Below are positions 36,301 through 47,959 of a stretch of 64,000 bases of DNA, piece by piece (the stretch's first letter is position 1; each line of letters begins with the position of its first letter). The position numbers and the translations under genes are program-made. The notes below the pieces were generated by a model. The model ran no database searches and was not told the DNA's origin. It saw only the letters and a program-made list of their open reading frames with translations. Source of the stretch: Capitella teleta (taxonomy: Eukaryota > Annelida > Polychaeta > Capitellidae); the NCBI GenBank assembly GCA_000328365.1, contig KB308499.1, positions 62,001 to 126,000 on the forward strand, read 5' to 3'.

Positions 36301-39300
36301 ATAATAACTATATGGTGTTGTGTATGCAGCGTGACCCATGTATTATTGCATAGTTTCATTATGTCGCGGTCGATGAAGAAGGCTTGCGTGTAGTAAACTC
36401 TAGTTCCGTAGCAATTTATGGGTCAGTAGACTGCATCCTTCCCAGTCAATGATGATGTCAAAGCAAACCCTTCCCCAACTCACGCTGATTTTTGCTGTTT
36501 TGTAATTCAGCTCCGGAGCCCGAGGATCTATGTCTGGCCCATTTCTCTCTCGATGCAGACGGAGTTTTGCTTGGGTTCGTAGTATTCCCTTGTCAGTTCC
36601 TTGCCGCGCAGGAGCAAAACGGCGTGGTCTGTTTTGCTGATGTCGGTGCCTGCATTAATCTCCCGCGATCAACGATGATCCCTGCCACGTGTTGCAGCAT
36701 CCTGCCCCTCCTCTTGCTTGCTGGCCCTCAAGCCGCACGCAGCCGAGCGGGCGAGGAGCAGGCTCTGCTACTCTTTACTCCGTTCCACTTGCGGTGGGCC
36801 GCTCTTGAGTTTCGCGTGACTCACAGTTCGGACGGAGTATGGTTTAGCATCTGCGCTGTTGCTGCTGGGTTGAGTGCATTGTGCGGATATTGAGCAACAG
36901 CATGCTTAGTAGAGCGCCGGTATTTTTATCTTAGGGAAGAAGAAAGTTGTACGCGTTGAGTGGATATATGCTGTGTACATGCTGTGTACATTCTGTCACT
37001 TTTCTGTGCTATCGTTGGGAGTATTCGTGGGTGAACGCCTCCATGCCCGTGGACTCATTATCTACGTGTGATCAGTGAGCATGTCGGCCGTTCAGCTGCA
37101 GGACAACGGCCCGCATGCCGTTCGCTTGACCCGGACGCTGCCCGGCGTCCTGCGACCAGCGTCGTCCGTAGCCAGCAACCAGGGCACTATGGTGGTGGTT
37201 GGCGCTGACGGACGAACCAAAACCGTGCTGCGGACGACCGGGGAAGCAGCGAAGACGACGCCGCAGCCGCCAGCCAAGGAAAGCCCGAACCCATTCCAGT
37301 ACAAAGTGCCCATCTCCAAGTACAACACTCTGCACAACGTCGCTATTAAACGACCAAAACAACCTCAAATAACAACAGAGAGCAATGGGAGGTGCGTATG
37401 TGGCACGCAGCTATGCTGATGAAGCCTTTATCATTTCGCCTGATTGGCGTCCGTAGTTGCTATGACCAATGCAGCGCATGACTTCACTGACCAACGGTCA
37501 TTCTGGGTGGCGTTATTGTCCACTTGATGGCTGCTGCCAGGGTGGCTTAGTCGGCTGTCAGTCTGTGGAGGTGACAACGTCTCTGCCGAATCTTAACCGC
37601 TACAATGAATATTTATTGCGACGCTCAGCCGATCTCTCCGGGGCCTTGACCTGCGTTGGTCGCCGCCTGCGAATCGCATGCCTCCTCGCGGCCTGGTGCG
37701 CGTCAATCGCTCTGATCGCGAATCATTGGCTCCATTGAGCTGCTCTAATGTGCGCCGCACAGCGTGTGTTTATAGGTCTTATACTCTGGGCCTGCGGTTC
37801 CAGCTTCCGCGCTTGTTTAGTAAACGCCGTTTATGTTTATACTGAATCCGTTCTGCAGTGCTATACGTGTACTGCCTTTTATTATTAATAATATTATTAT
37901 TTTCTTCTGCAGATTGGAGAAAGAGTACAACACGTTGAAGAGCAAAGAACAAGAAGAACAGGTCGAACTCAGGGTAAGGCATTTTGAAACAAAATTCGAG
38001 TTGAAATGTTATTTTTGTCTTCTTTTCCTTTTCTCAACAGAGATTACGAACAGAGAATCGACTTTTGCGTCAGCGAGTTGAGAATCTTGAAAAGGTCAGA
38101 TTCCTCACAGACAAAGCAATCCTCAATTTTTTTTTTTTTTTTTTTTTTTTCCCATTGCGTTGGGCATTTTGATGAATCAAAGAAGTTCAATTTTAAAGTG
38201 CTGTATTCTGTATTACCGATATTTCAACTATTTATTAATATGCCCAATGTATTTTTTCATATATCCTGGTGTTGGCTTCTCATGATGGAAGCTCCAAGCA
38301 TGCTTCTCGCAAATATTTTGCTGTTTTGACCTTTTGTTTTTTTGCATGTAGAAATTCTGTACTAATCTCGTAAAGAGACGCATGCTTTGAATCTATGTTG
38401 CTCCTCCCCCTCCCTACTGCGTTACTTAGCCAGCTGGCTGAAGGCTATTCTGTTCATAGGAGACGGCTACGTTAGCCGACCGGCTGATCCAAGACCAGGT
38501 GAAGCATGCGCAACGGGAAGAAGAAATGTACGCCGTGAAGAGAGAACTCTCAGTGGCCAACAAGCACAGCTCACAAGTCAATCAAAAGCTAATTGAAGTA
38601 ACTGACCAGCTGCAAGTCAACCGGGTACGCACACACTCTCATGTAATCTGTGTGCCTGTGTTTTAAGTTACAACTATATAACACCCGCTAAAAACATTGT
38701 GACACATTGTATATAGACCGTGACCTTCAGTTGACTTTAGGATCTACCCTGACTATTAGTTTCTTTGTTTCTAAAACCCTTCCTATAATTCCTATAATTT
38801 TCTTGTATTCAAATTCTTTTCTCTTTTGTTCTATTCTATTGATCCTTTTGGGAGAAAGATTTGTTCAAAATTTTGATTAAAGTAATGAAGTAATCGATTA
38901 AAGTAATGAAAATTTGTTTAATTTTCATTATTTATTCGTCTGCAGTCGCAAAGTGCTCCTGCTGGTGTTTCGTCCTCGGAATTCTCAGAAATATCGTCCG
39001 TGAGGGACGCGAACACCGTTGAAAAAGCGAAAGATGATCAGATTGAAGTCTTGCAGCAGGAATTGGTGGAAGTCCGGCACAGGGAATCTGAGGCCTTGTC
39101 CACCATCAAGGAACTCAAACACAAAATACAGGAGCTGGAAAACGTAATGATATAAAATACCCTTGTTATTACATTGTATATTTATTCTGGCTTTTCTTTT
39201 CTTCAATTCTATAGACGAACAGTCAACTCCAGACGGAACCAAGTTCACAACTGCAAAGCTTACAGGAAGAACTCATTGCTTGTAAATTGCGTGAGGCTGA

Positions 39301-40557
39301 GAGTAATTTATCTTTGAAAGAATTGCAGCAGAAAGTTCTCGATTTAGAGAAGCATTACTTGGTAAGTGTGTCAGGTGGAGAGGTCTCCTTTAATTGTGAC
39401 TTGACACTGTTTCAGAAATTTGTGGAAAAGTCGTCAGCAATCCCCCCCAGTGGGAAAGCCGGGAAGCACAAATTTGAGCAATTGCAGGAAGATCTGATGG
39501 CGCTAAGGATTCGAGAGGCCAACGCCCTTGCAGAGGTCAAAGAGGTCAAGCAGCAGGTCATGGAATTGCAGACAGATGTCAGTTGAGGTCAAAGTTAATT
39601 CTACTTTTCATGTTTCATGTTGATATTTCATTCAGAATCACATCAATGAACGACAAATCAAAAGAACAGAAACTGAGATTGATCGGTTGTCTGCTCAAGT
39701 AGAAGACCATCAGTCTGAGAAGAAAGCGTTGGAAAAGGTTGTCAAAGACCTCGAGCGAAAGCTTGGCAACCAAAGTGAGAGGGTGTGTACTGTACATGAC
39801 ATTTCGTAGCGGATTGGCATAACTTCTGGGCTTCATTTCAGCGTAAAGAGGATGACATGATGTTAAAGATCAAAGATGCAGAGCACTCGCAGATGATAGC
39901 AGAGATGAGGAATCGTGTCGCTGAACTGGAAATTGAAAACCAAGAGTTGATAACAGCCGGACAACTGAGGGGGAAGGGCGACAAGGAAGATTACGAAAAC
40001 ACAATCGTTGACCTTAAAGAAGAAGTGACCCAGAATTCCATGCACACCCCAGAGGTACTTACTTCCTCTATTTGCAGATCCTGCAGTTGAAAATGGCTCG
40101 CCGCCTTCACAGCATATCGTCCCTTGCCATCAACAACATCTCGCTCGACACAGAATCAGATTATGACACTGATGACATTGAAGCGACCTTGAACAGCAGT
40201 AAATTAAACCTGAGTGACTCTATGATCGGTGACAGCTTGGGGAATCTCTTGCCCCCAAAACGACCTCAGCTCAATGACCTTGACCTCAACGGAAGCTGGG
40301 ACGAAGATGACGAAGCCTCGTCATCAGAGAATGTCCCGGAAGTCACTCGCAAGAAAAAGCGCAAAAGTCGAAAGGAGATTGATCTGGATAAAACTCCCAC
40401 GGTCGACCAGGACTTTTCTGCTCTGATCAGTGCTGAGGTTACGGGGTCAGCGAGTGAATCATCTCTGTCGTCATCATCATTAAAAACGCGTGAATCAAAC
40501 TGTTTGTCTCCCGAAGACATTTCTTCATCCAGTCCATCCATTGTGATCAACAACTAA
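30362..40557 (+). CDS. EVI5: EVI5 orthologue: TBC-domain Rab GAP with long coiled coil
   Basis: EVI5 proteins stimulate GTP hydrolysis on Rab GTPases and act at endosomes, centrosomes and cytokinesis. Exons: 30362-30642, 31287-31601, 31658-32156, 32297-32371, 32436-32561, 32613-32756, 32809-32898, 32970-33067, 37913-37973, 38041-38094, 38460-38624, 38946-39143, 39215-39361, 39416-39577, 39636-39782, 39842-40024, 40078-40557. All phases agree, giving 1074 residues if the first ATG is used. TBC domain starts near residue 296 (KGVPHHFRGIVWQLL); the arginine finger is in IRRDITR (R341) and the glutamine finger in VGYCQG (Q378). From LEKEYNTLKS onward the protein is coiled coil. The C-terminus is acidic/serine-rich, ending SSSPSIVINN. 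The first two exons are Ser/Pro-rich and supported by ORF, donor and phase only. Longer than human EVI5 (810). Confidence 0.93.
35201..35226. repeat. (CTG)n microsatellite in EVI5 intron
   Basis: Eight CTG units in a row within an intron of EVI5. Confidence 0.9.
35996..36140 (+). promoter_or_regulatory. NRF1 site and ZNF143/Staf-like site inside EVI5 intron
   Basis: TGCGCATGCG (35996-36005) is a perfect NRF1 motif. About 120 bases on, TGCATCATGGGAAATC (36125-36140) is, on the minus strand, close to the Staf/ZNF143 core TTCCCA..ATGCA. Both are typical of CpG-type promoters. They lie about 1 kb before the internal EVI5 first exon and could form part of its promoter. Confidence 0.4.
37081..37391 (+). 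CDS. EVI5: Alternative first coding exon of EVI5 (coiled-coil isoform lacking TBC)
   Basis: An ATG (preceded in frame by TGA 12 bases upstream) opens a 103-codon frame, MSAVQLQDNGPHAVRLTRTL through ITTESNG. It ends in AG followed by the donor GTGCGT. The exon ends in phase 2, exactly what the next EVI5 exon (37913, beginning A-TTG-GAG) needs, making Arg then LEKEYNTLKS. The sequence is strongly CpG-rich, unlike the surrounding AT-rich DNA. The product would have a basic, Pro/Thr-rich head of about 104 residues joined to the EVI5 coiled coil and C-terminus, without GAP activity. I recognise no domain in the head. It could instead be an unrelated nested first exon. Confidence 0.6.
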
Positions 40558-41038
40558 CCAATGCAATTCTCTCCTTTCGTTTTCCTCTTTCTACGCAATG
40601 TTTTATGATTTTCGGAACCTTCTGGTGTCCTTCTCAGGCCACAACGCTTCTCTTTCAGCATTTATCATTTTCTAATCTTTTGTACCTTTGTGTCACAATA
40701 CTTTTGGAGAATTTAAAAAAAAAAAAATATTATTTATTTCTTTCTCAAAGAGGTCACATGAAACGTTATGATTATAATTATGCACTTGCCATTTTGGTTA
40801 ATTATGCAAATTAGGTAGTACATAACATCTAGTCAATGTCTTTGGTTGGAGTGTGTGTTTCATTGAATGGTAGTCAGTGAATGTGTTTATTGCATGCATG
40901 AGAGTTAATTTTCAATGTTTTCAATCGTTGATGGTTTTTATTTCCTCCTCAAACTGACATTTCTGAGGCGTTGATCATAGAAGTCATTTTATGAATGGGT
41001 TGATGCCTTTGTTTAGGCATTCAGATGATGAATTTATT

Positions 41039-41044
41039 AATAAA
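41039..41044 (+). terminator. EVI5 polyadenylation signal
   Basis: AATAAA 480 bases after the EVI5 stop codon, with TG-rich sequence (GATGATGTGGTCTTC) about 25 bases downstream. Confidence 0.65.
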
Positions 41045-41153
41045 ACAAATTATGTTAATGCATCTGGATGATGTGGTCTTCTCCCTTTCTTTATGTTGAA
41101 AATTGACCAAGAAGCTCAACTTCCTATTCCCTCAACGTCTGCTCAGCCAACGG

Positions 41154-41168
41154 GGCGCCCCCTGCTGG
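41154..41168 (-). promoter_or_regulatory. CTCF-type motif, minus orientation
   Basis: The minus strand reads CCAGCAGGGGGCGCC, a full match to the bilaterian/vertebrate CTCF core consensus CCASYAGRKGGCRSY. It lies 110 bases past the EVI5 polyA signal. Confidence 0.55.
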
Positions 41169-41571
41169 GCAAACTCCAAACTGAACGCTTTAGCAGTGGG
41201 AGAGGTGGTCTCTGAGGCTGTTTCCGAGTGCATCTCGCACTTCGCAAAGGTGTCGACGTGTGCATTCTTTTTTCTTTTTTCCGCCAGACACACTTAACTG
41301 TGGCCGTCTTTAATTAACAACAGCTCACGAAAATATTTCAAAATATGCAATACTATCATCCTCTTGATCTGCAGGGAAAAGTAAAACGTGATCTGGAAAC
41401 TTGTCCTTGATAATCATCGCATCCATACCCTGCACATTGGGCTCCATAGCCAGACAACCACTTGCTCTTTTTAATAACTCTTCCGTGACAAATATAATTA
41501 CACTCGAACCGCCACCTTTGCAATGCTAAATACGCCGCTTGCTCGCTCTATTAAAGCGCTTTGGAGCTTGA

Positions 41572-41586
41572 CCAGCAGAGGGCGTG
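41572..41586 (+). promoter_or_regulatory. CTCF-type motif, plus orientation
   Basis: CCAGCAGAGGGCGTG matches the CTCF core at 14 of 15 positions (T in place of S near the end). It points away from the minus-strand motif at 41154, giving a divergent pair about 400 bases apart. Confidence 0.5.
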
Positions 41587-42146
41587 TGGTGGAGCTCGTG
41601 ACCGTTGGATGGGCATGGGCATGGGCTTCTCGTTAATTCTTTGAAATTGGTCCCTTTTAGCTTTTAAGCTGCTGAAACTGGATCACTGTGATATTTAAAG
41701 GAAAGATCTTCTATTCTGGATTGCCTGAAATTCATCTAGCGAAGAACAGCGCCTGGATTTCTCTTTAGAGTTGGGCACCCATGCACTTGTTGATCGCATG
41801 TTTCGCATCTCAGGCGTAGCTGGGATAAAAGCCAAGGAACAGGTTGGATTCCTCTCCAGTCATATCGACATATAAGGACATATAAGGACAAATTATTATT
41901 ATTCGCGGGAACGTTATTTACCGTCCTGATGACATTTTGGGGTTAGAAATTCAAGTAACCATAGTACGTACAATACATTATTAACCCTATAAAGTTTCGA
42001 GTTAGAAAATAGGTTAAAAAATAACTATATCCTTACCATATAACTTTAACCCTGAGGCGTCCTCGGGGTGGTGAATAACCATTCATAACTAAAATTTTTT
42101 CACTCAAAAGCCGCGTTCACATCTTGTGCAAAACCGAAAATTTTGC

Positions 42147-42201
42147 CACACGCTCGCACGCACGCACGCACGCTCGCACGCCCACGCACGCACGCGCGCA
42201 C
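42147..42201. repeat. (CGCA)n-rich simple repeat
   Basis: Imperfect array of CGCACG and CGCTCG units, with potential for Z-DNA given the alternating purine-pyrimidine steps. Confidence 0.85.
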
Positions 42202-42383
42202 TGAAAAAAATTGCGGTAACGCATGACATTTATTAGTCAAATAATTCTCACATAAGAAAAATTTTGCATATTAAATAACTAAAAAAAATAAAAAAAAATA
42301 AAAATAAAAATACATTTTATAGAAAATAATTACGTAGTACTTTCCCAGATAGACGAAATTATAATCATGCCATCAACTAATAA

Positions 42384-42503
42384 NNNNNNNNNNNNNNNNN
42401 NNNNNNNNNNNNNNNNNNNNNNNNNNNNNNNNNNNNNNNNNNNNNNNNNNNNNNNNNNNNNNNNNNNNNNNNNNNNNNNNNNNNNNNNNNNNNNNNNNNN
42501 NNN
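42384..42503. other. Assembly gap (120 N)
   Basis: Run of N directly before an (ATA)n array; probably the assembler could not cross the microsatellite. Real length unknown. Confidence 0.98.
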
Positions 42504-42643
<140 letters not shown>

Positions 42644-42957
42644 TTATTCGTATAAATAAATATACAGGATTATAGTAGATGAAAGAAAATCAAACAAACG
42701 AACAAACAAATCAAAACTGCAACATAAAGGTAGCTTAATCAAATTGTAAAAGGATTTAATGCAAATAGTAATTCTTCATTAGTATTTTCAAAGTTTAAAA
42801 ACATCAGGCCATCTCTTAAATAACAAAGGTCTTTTAGGGCTAATGATTCAGCAATCGTCGCTTCATCATACATGCCTCTGTATTATACTTGTTATATTTT
42901 CAATATCATCAAATATTAAACGTAACGGAACAGAACTTAAAACAGAAGACAAATGTA

Positions 42958-43740
42958 CTAATCACTAATGACAGAATACATGCAACAATAAAAACAATAA
43001 TTGCTGGCAAGCTTTACAATGGCATTACTGCTGCTGAGGCACTGCATATAAAAACTTAAAAAAGAGCGTATCAGAAGGGCCGAAATTAAGTTTCCTTTTC
43101 GTAAATTATTTATATATTTAGTACGAGTTATTATATTTAATTTCCAAATACGTTTTAAACATTTTTGCCATGCTGTTAACATTGGCTCAATATTTCTTAA
43201 ATCCCATAGGGGGCAACCGTAGAACGAGGAGCAATATGAAAAAAACATTGCGCTTAAAACATCAATTGAACAATGGCCGAATTTACACATTAGCACATTA
43301 GTTAAACAGTACAGATCGGAAGCAGCCTTTTTCACATTTCTGGTGGAACTATTGTCTCCGATTGTGGTGCCCAGATGCACGGCTGTAGAATTTTGCTGAA
43401 TAATACGCCCGTTGAGCCTCAAATTCACCTCCTTCCTGATTGATCTGCCACATACCAGAAGCGCACTTTTTTATCTGCATTAAATAACACGTTGAAATTA
43501 TTCGCAAACTGCTCACATACATTTAGCATGACTTTGGCAGCCGTTAAAGTTGGAGCTAATAAAGCCACATCATCGGCATAGCTCAAGGCTCCTGTAAATA
43601 AATGACCCAGATGACAGCCAGATTTACAATGTTTTAGCCTAATTAACAGTTCATCAAAATATATACATTGATTAATATGATTGATTAGCATGAATTGAGC
43701 ATCAGTGCATGGCCATGTACTGGTATGTCTGGACAATCGG
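42958..43740 (-). mobile_element. CR1/L2-like LINE fragment: end of reverse transcriptase and thumb region
   Basis: The minus strand encodes HLGHLFTGALSYADDVALLA, containing the YADD catalytic motif of non-LTR reverse transcriptase. A second open frame follows (NGRIIQQNSTAVHLGTTIGD, then FGHCSIDVLSAMFFSYCSSF and GCPLWDL), typical of the CR1/L2 thumb region. The two frames are offset near 43430, so there is at least one frameshift. The 5' half is missing; an A-rich insertion lies upstream at about 43770-43830. Confidence 0.82.
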
Positions 43741-44528
43741 GAAACGCACGCACGTGTCGTACGGCCCGAAAAAAATAAAAATAAAATAAAATATAAAAAA
43801 AAATAAAAAAATAAAATAAAAATAAAAATGCGGCGTTTGACCAGAAATAAACAACTCTTTAATTGCTTCAGCAGGAGGCTGAGATTGCCTTCCTGCTGGA
43901 AGAGGCAGGAAAACGTCCAAGACGTTGTGCTGTTCATCCCAATTTACAAGAGGGAGGAGCATGGATTTAATAGTGGTAGAATTGGACCCCCACCCAGATA
44001 ACTACATGTACTATAATAGGGGGTGGTCAGAGAAGAGATCGAGAATGCCTCCAGTCCGTTCAAAAATCCATTACACTGAGATACGTGTATACTTTCATAT
44101 AATAAATTAGGTATCCATGTCTCCCATTCTTCTACCCGCTCAATTGCTTATCAATCCATACACATTAAATTTGATTCTTCTGTTTAATATTACACATTTG
44201 TATAGATGGCTTCACACTATATATAATAGAGATAATTATTGCTTATTAATAAGTTACGAAATTAGGTTAGTTATCAGTAACATATTACCCAGTATATACC
44301 ACATATGCATGAACGCACAATTTGACTTTCCATATATAATTGAGAAAATGGCATATTCAAGAAAAATACATTTTTATTAGAAACTGGACAATGACACAAT
44401 AAATTTGACACTTTGAATAGTATTAATCAAAAGTAGTTATCAAATGAATTTAATGCGTTCAATAAATGATATGAAATGAACATCAACATCAACATTCAAT
44501 AAATATAGAAGGGATCACAATCAATGTC

Positions 44529-45865
44529 TTGCCAAGGGATCGCAATCAATGTCTGCCGCATCCACTGCTTCTGGAGATGATGCCACTTTTGCTACTGTTC
44601 AACGCAAGAGATGCCCTCAAAACAGTAAACATATTACTCGGACCAGGACTGGTGGATCTTTTACCTGAACCCAGTCGGGACTTATTCTTGTATCGTGTGG
44701 CGACTGACACTGATGAAAGTGATATCAAAACATTCTTGAGAGATAACAATACTGATTTTTGGGAAGTGGAGAAAGTCTCTCACAAAGAATCTAAGTTTGC
44801 TAGATTTCGCGTAGTTGCTAAAGCATCCTCTTTGCCTCCTCTCTGGAGCGAGGATTTCTGGCCGCTTGGTGTTCGAGTCAGGCGCTTTTTCCGATAAACA
44901 GCTGAAGATACTCGTCTCAAGGAAGTTGATTCATCCGAGGAATCCTCTAAGGAGCCAAATGAACACTCGTAAGCAATGGCTGCACAACCGATTACCAACC
45001 TGGACCAGGCAGTGTCTGGCTTCCTCACTATGACCTCTTATAATATGAAAGGTCATGGAATTGATAGAATTGCTTATGTTAAATCTTTACTAAATGTTTC
45101 TGATAGTGTGATTGTTCAGAAATACTGGTACTTGAGCTCTCAATTTCAAGATTTCCAAATTCAATTTGTTGATGCAAAAATAATTTTCAAGTCTGGAATG
45201 AATGAGAATGAATTTTTAATAGGAAGACCTTATGGTGGATGTGCTATTTTGTTTAGGGGCACCGAATAGCTCAGTGCTTTAAACCGGCTGACTGCAATCC
45301 TATGCCGACCGTGGAGGTCGAGGTCCCGGGTTAAAGACCCGATCAGGCCACGGGCGTTATGATTGTGAATTATAATTGTAATCAGTTATAATTATAATCA
45401 GTTATGCAGGATAAAGAACCCTTGGGATTTATCGATAAGAGTAGGGGGAAACCCCAGTCCCCGGCCTTCTGTTCTGACGCCCTTATCATCCGATTGGCTT
45501 GGGTGGAGCCGTAAACCCCATCACGTATAAAGAATCGCTAGTCCGCTCTGTTGAGGTCTTCAAAAAAGCGTCTATATTTACTTTTCCTGCCTTTAAACTG
45601 CTTCTTGTCAATGTCTATATGCCATGTGATACACGGGCTATCGATACGGTTTACGATGATACTCTAGATGATATTCACTTCTTGATGGAATCTAATTCGT
45701 CAGTTGACTTTGAAGTAGTTGGCGGTGATTTCAATACAGATACCAACTGCTCATCTTACCACACTCGACGCTTGAAGGCGCTGCAGGGCGGACATGGCGA
45801 CTTGTTCTTTGATACTGAGCACCATCTTCCTTCTGTACGACATACGATCGTGGGTGATCCGTAAC
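44529..45865 (+). mobile_element. CR1/L2-like LINE, 5' half: ORF1-like segment plus endonuclease
   Basis: A first frame (to 44897) ends LWSEDFWPLGVRVRRFFR, as in the ORF1-type domain of CR1/L2-group elements. It is followed in another frame by the endonuclease start LTMTSYNMKGHGIDRIAYVK and GRPYGGCAILFRG. After an inserted SINE the endonuclease continues with KLLLVNVYMPCDTRAIDTVY and EVVGGDFNTD, the catalytic GDFN block. No reverse transcriptase follows; the copy ends near 45865 at the border of a gypsy fossil. It is on the opposite strand to the LINE piece at 42958, so the two are separate copies. Confidence 0.82.
45256..45505 (+). mobile_element. tRNA-derived SINE inserted in a LINE endonuclease
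   Basis: Begins GGGGCACCGAATAGCTCAGTGC. TAGCTCAGTGC fits the RNA polymerase III A box, and GGTTAAAGACC about 55 bases on resembles a B box, as in a tRNA-derived head. The body contains AATTATAATTGTAATCAG repeats and GGGGAAACCCCAGTCCCCGG. It interrupts the endonuclease frame between the blocks CAILFRG and VNPITYK. Exact ends are uncertain by about 10 bases and no clear target duplication was found. Confidence 0.65.
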
Positions 45866-45919
45866 TTGCACCACTGTTGCTTCCTCCCATCTTGGTCGGT
45901 TTGGATCCTTCTGGAACTT

Positions 45920-47850
45920 GTACTTGTCAATTAATGACTTGTTGTCTGTTGCTTAAGAGTCTTTCGCGCGAATACTCTTGACAGCTGCTTAGACGCTCTT
46001 TCATCGGTATGAGAGCTTGATACCTCCGTCCATTAAGGAGTTTTAAGGGACCGGCAACACCTGCTTTGAAAGGTGTGGTTCGATAAATAGGCATGGCAAG
46101 TTGTGAATCCGTTCCAGAATCACGCGCCCTGGTTAAAATACCTTTTACAGTCCTTACCATGGCCTCGATGAAGCCATTATTTTGCGGGTATCTTGGTGAA
46201 GAATGTTTTGTGTTTATTTCGAAACTTTTGGGAAATTATTGGAACTCTTGGCTGGTGAACTGGGGTCTTTTGTCTGTCATGATTTGCTGAGGAAAACCAT
46301 ACTCTCCAAATACAGTCTTCAGAACAGCAATTGTCTTCGTAGTTGTTGTAACTGTCATCCCTCTGATTACTGGAAACTTCGAAATGACATCGGCAATTAG
46401 TAAGTAGTGACTGCCGTTCCACTCAAAGAAGTCAATGCCGACTACTTCCCAAGGCCGTGCTGGCATCTCATGAGGAATCATCGGCTCCCTGTGTAGGGCT
46501 GGTCTATCAGCTTGGCAGGTTGTACATCCGCTGACCACAGCTCTGATGTCGCTGGTTAGGTTTGGCCAGAAGACTAGTTGTCATGCTCTCAACAGGGCTT
46601 TTTCTTCACCGAGGTGACCAACATGTAGATCCTTTGTGTAACTGGTTCGTTCTGCTTCTAGAATTACCAGCTTGTCTCCTTTGAAGATGATACCATCTTC
46701 AATGCTGAGCTCGCTCTTTTAATTCCAATAATCGAAAGTTAGTGGATCACTGAGGTGTCTGTGAGTTGGCCAACCATGGACAATGTAGTGTGACAGCTGG
46801 TTCATGATGCTGTCTGATGCAGTGGCTTTGCGTAGCCTTTCCAGTCGGGACTCCGAGGCATTCACGGTATTGGTGATTGTGTGTACTGGAATGACAGTAT
46901 CGGGTTCAACAATCTGTTCAGTTGACCATGTTAGCCTGCTGAGTGCATCAGCAATGACATTGTTTTTGCCTTTTAGGTATTCCATCTGGACATATACACT
47001 AGAAATCGTCTTGATAGCGTTTGGTTGCCGATGCGTAATCTTAGCAATGTGGAGCCAATTGTTTTGACTGAATGGTCTCCATAAGCTTTGATTTTCACAG
47101 TGGCTGGTTCCATGTGAACGCCGGTACCGATCGTCTTCTTATATAGATACAATGGTATTGTATTGCAACCTGTCGAGCTCTGCTTCAGCCGAATGAACAG
47201 TGGAGCTGTCTGGAGTGCTGAACCACATGGGGCAGAGATGTGGAGCTTGTGGATCTGAAGATGTGCTGAGGGTATGGAAACTGACAGACTCTTGGTCTCC
47301 ATCATCATCATCATCATCATCATGGGGTGTTTCGTGATGCTTGTCCTCTATTTCGTGGACCTTAGTTTTGCTGAATGAAGGTTGTTTCCTGCTGCTCCCT
47401 CTGCACACTTTCTCCCAGTGTCCGATTTTGCCGCTATTGTTGCACGTTGACCGAGTATCTAACTTGTTTCCCGCACCATCCGCATCTCTTCTATTGAATA
47501 GACCCTCTCGGCTGATGATTCTGGTCGGATTTTGTTGATTGCTGTAGATGACTGAGGAGGAAAGCCCTTGTCAGAGCATTCTCTGGTAACACTTGTTGAG
47601 AAGTATTTATAGCTCGCAGAAATTTCTTCATTCGTGGGCTTTACTTGTTTCTCTAAGGCGCTTATAATATTTCGATAATCTTTAGTTTCTTGAACTAATT
47701 CAATTTCGTGTAGAATGGCTTTGCCTCGCTCAACCGAACAGACTTTGATGAAGTTGCAGATGCTGCCGCTCCCATTCGGTCCATGATACCATTGAGTGAT
47801 TGACACCATTCAATAACTTCAACTTGCCATAATTTTAATTCGTGTTTTTT
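45920..47850 (-). mobile_element. Second Ty3/gypsy retrotransposon fossil
   Basis: On the minus strand, from high to low coordinate, there are a gag-like piece (YRNIISALEKQVKPTNEEIS), a region with a (CAT)n-coded Asp run near 47300, the post-RNase H linker (YLKGKNNVIADALSRL) and integrase zinc-binding and core pieces (CTTCQADRPALHREP, WEVVGIDFFEWNGSHYLLIA). The order is that of a Ty3/gypsy polyprotein, with the reverse transcriptase missing or heavily reduced. The copy is broken with several disruptions. LTRs were not identified. Its sequence differs from the copy at 379-1709, so it is another family. Confidence 0.83.
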
Positions 47851-47959
47851 TTTTTTTTTTTTTTTTACCCAGCTGTCTTGAGTATGTATTCCAGTGCATG
47901 CCTGTAGTAAATAATGACTATTGCTGGGGTAACCAGTTACCCCAATAATCATCCAAATT

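Larger units (their letters stand above)
33068..37080 (+). other. Long EVI5 intron, 5' part
   Basis: Separates the TBC exons from the coiled-coil exons; the whole intron is 33068-37912. It becomes GC- and CpG-rich from about 34000. It has many incidental open frames on both strands, none with a recognised domain. It contains a (CTG)n run and a second first exon, described separately. Confidence 0.6.

Noticed and set aside
36492-36893. A 133-codon + strand frame in the EVI5 intron
   Set aside because: GC-rich DNA produces long frames on both strands here; composition is Cys/Leu/Ala-rich without a domain and there is no usable donor in phase.
45256-45345. A functional tRNA gene
   Set aside because: Box A and box B resemble tRNA, but the acceptor stem cannot be closed and the sequence continues into a SINE body.
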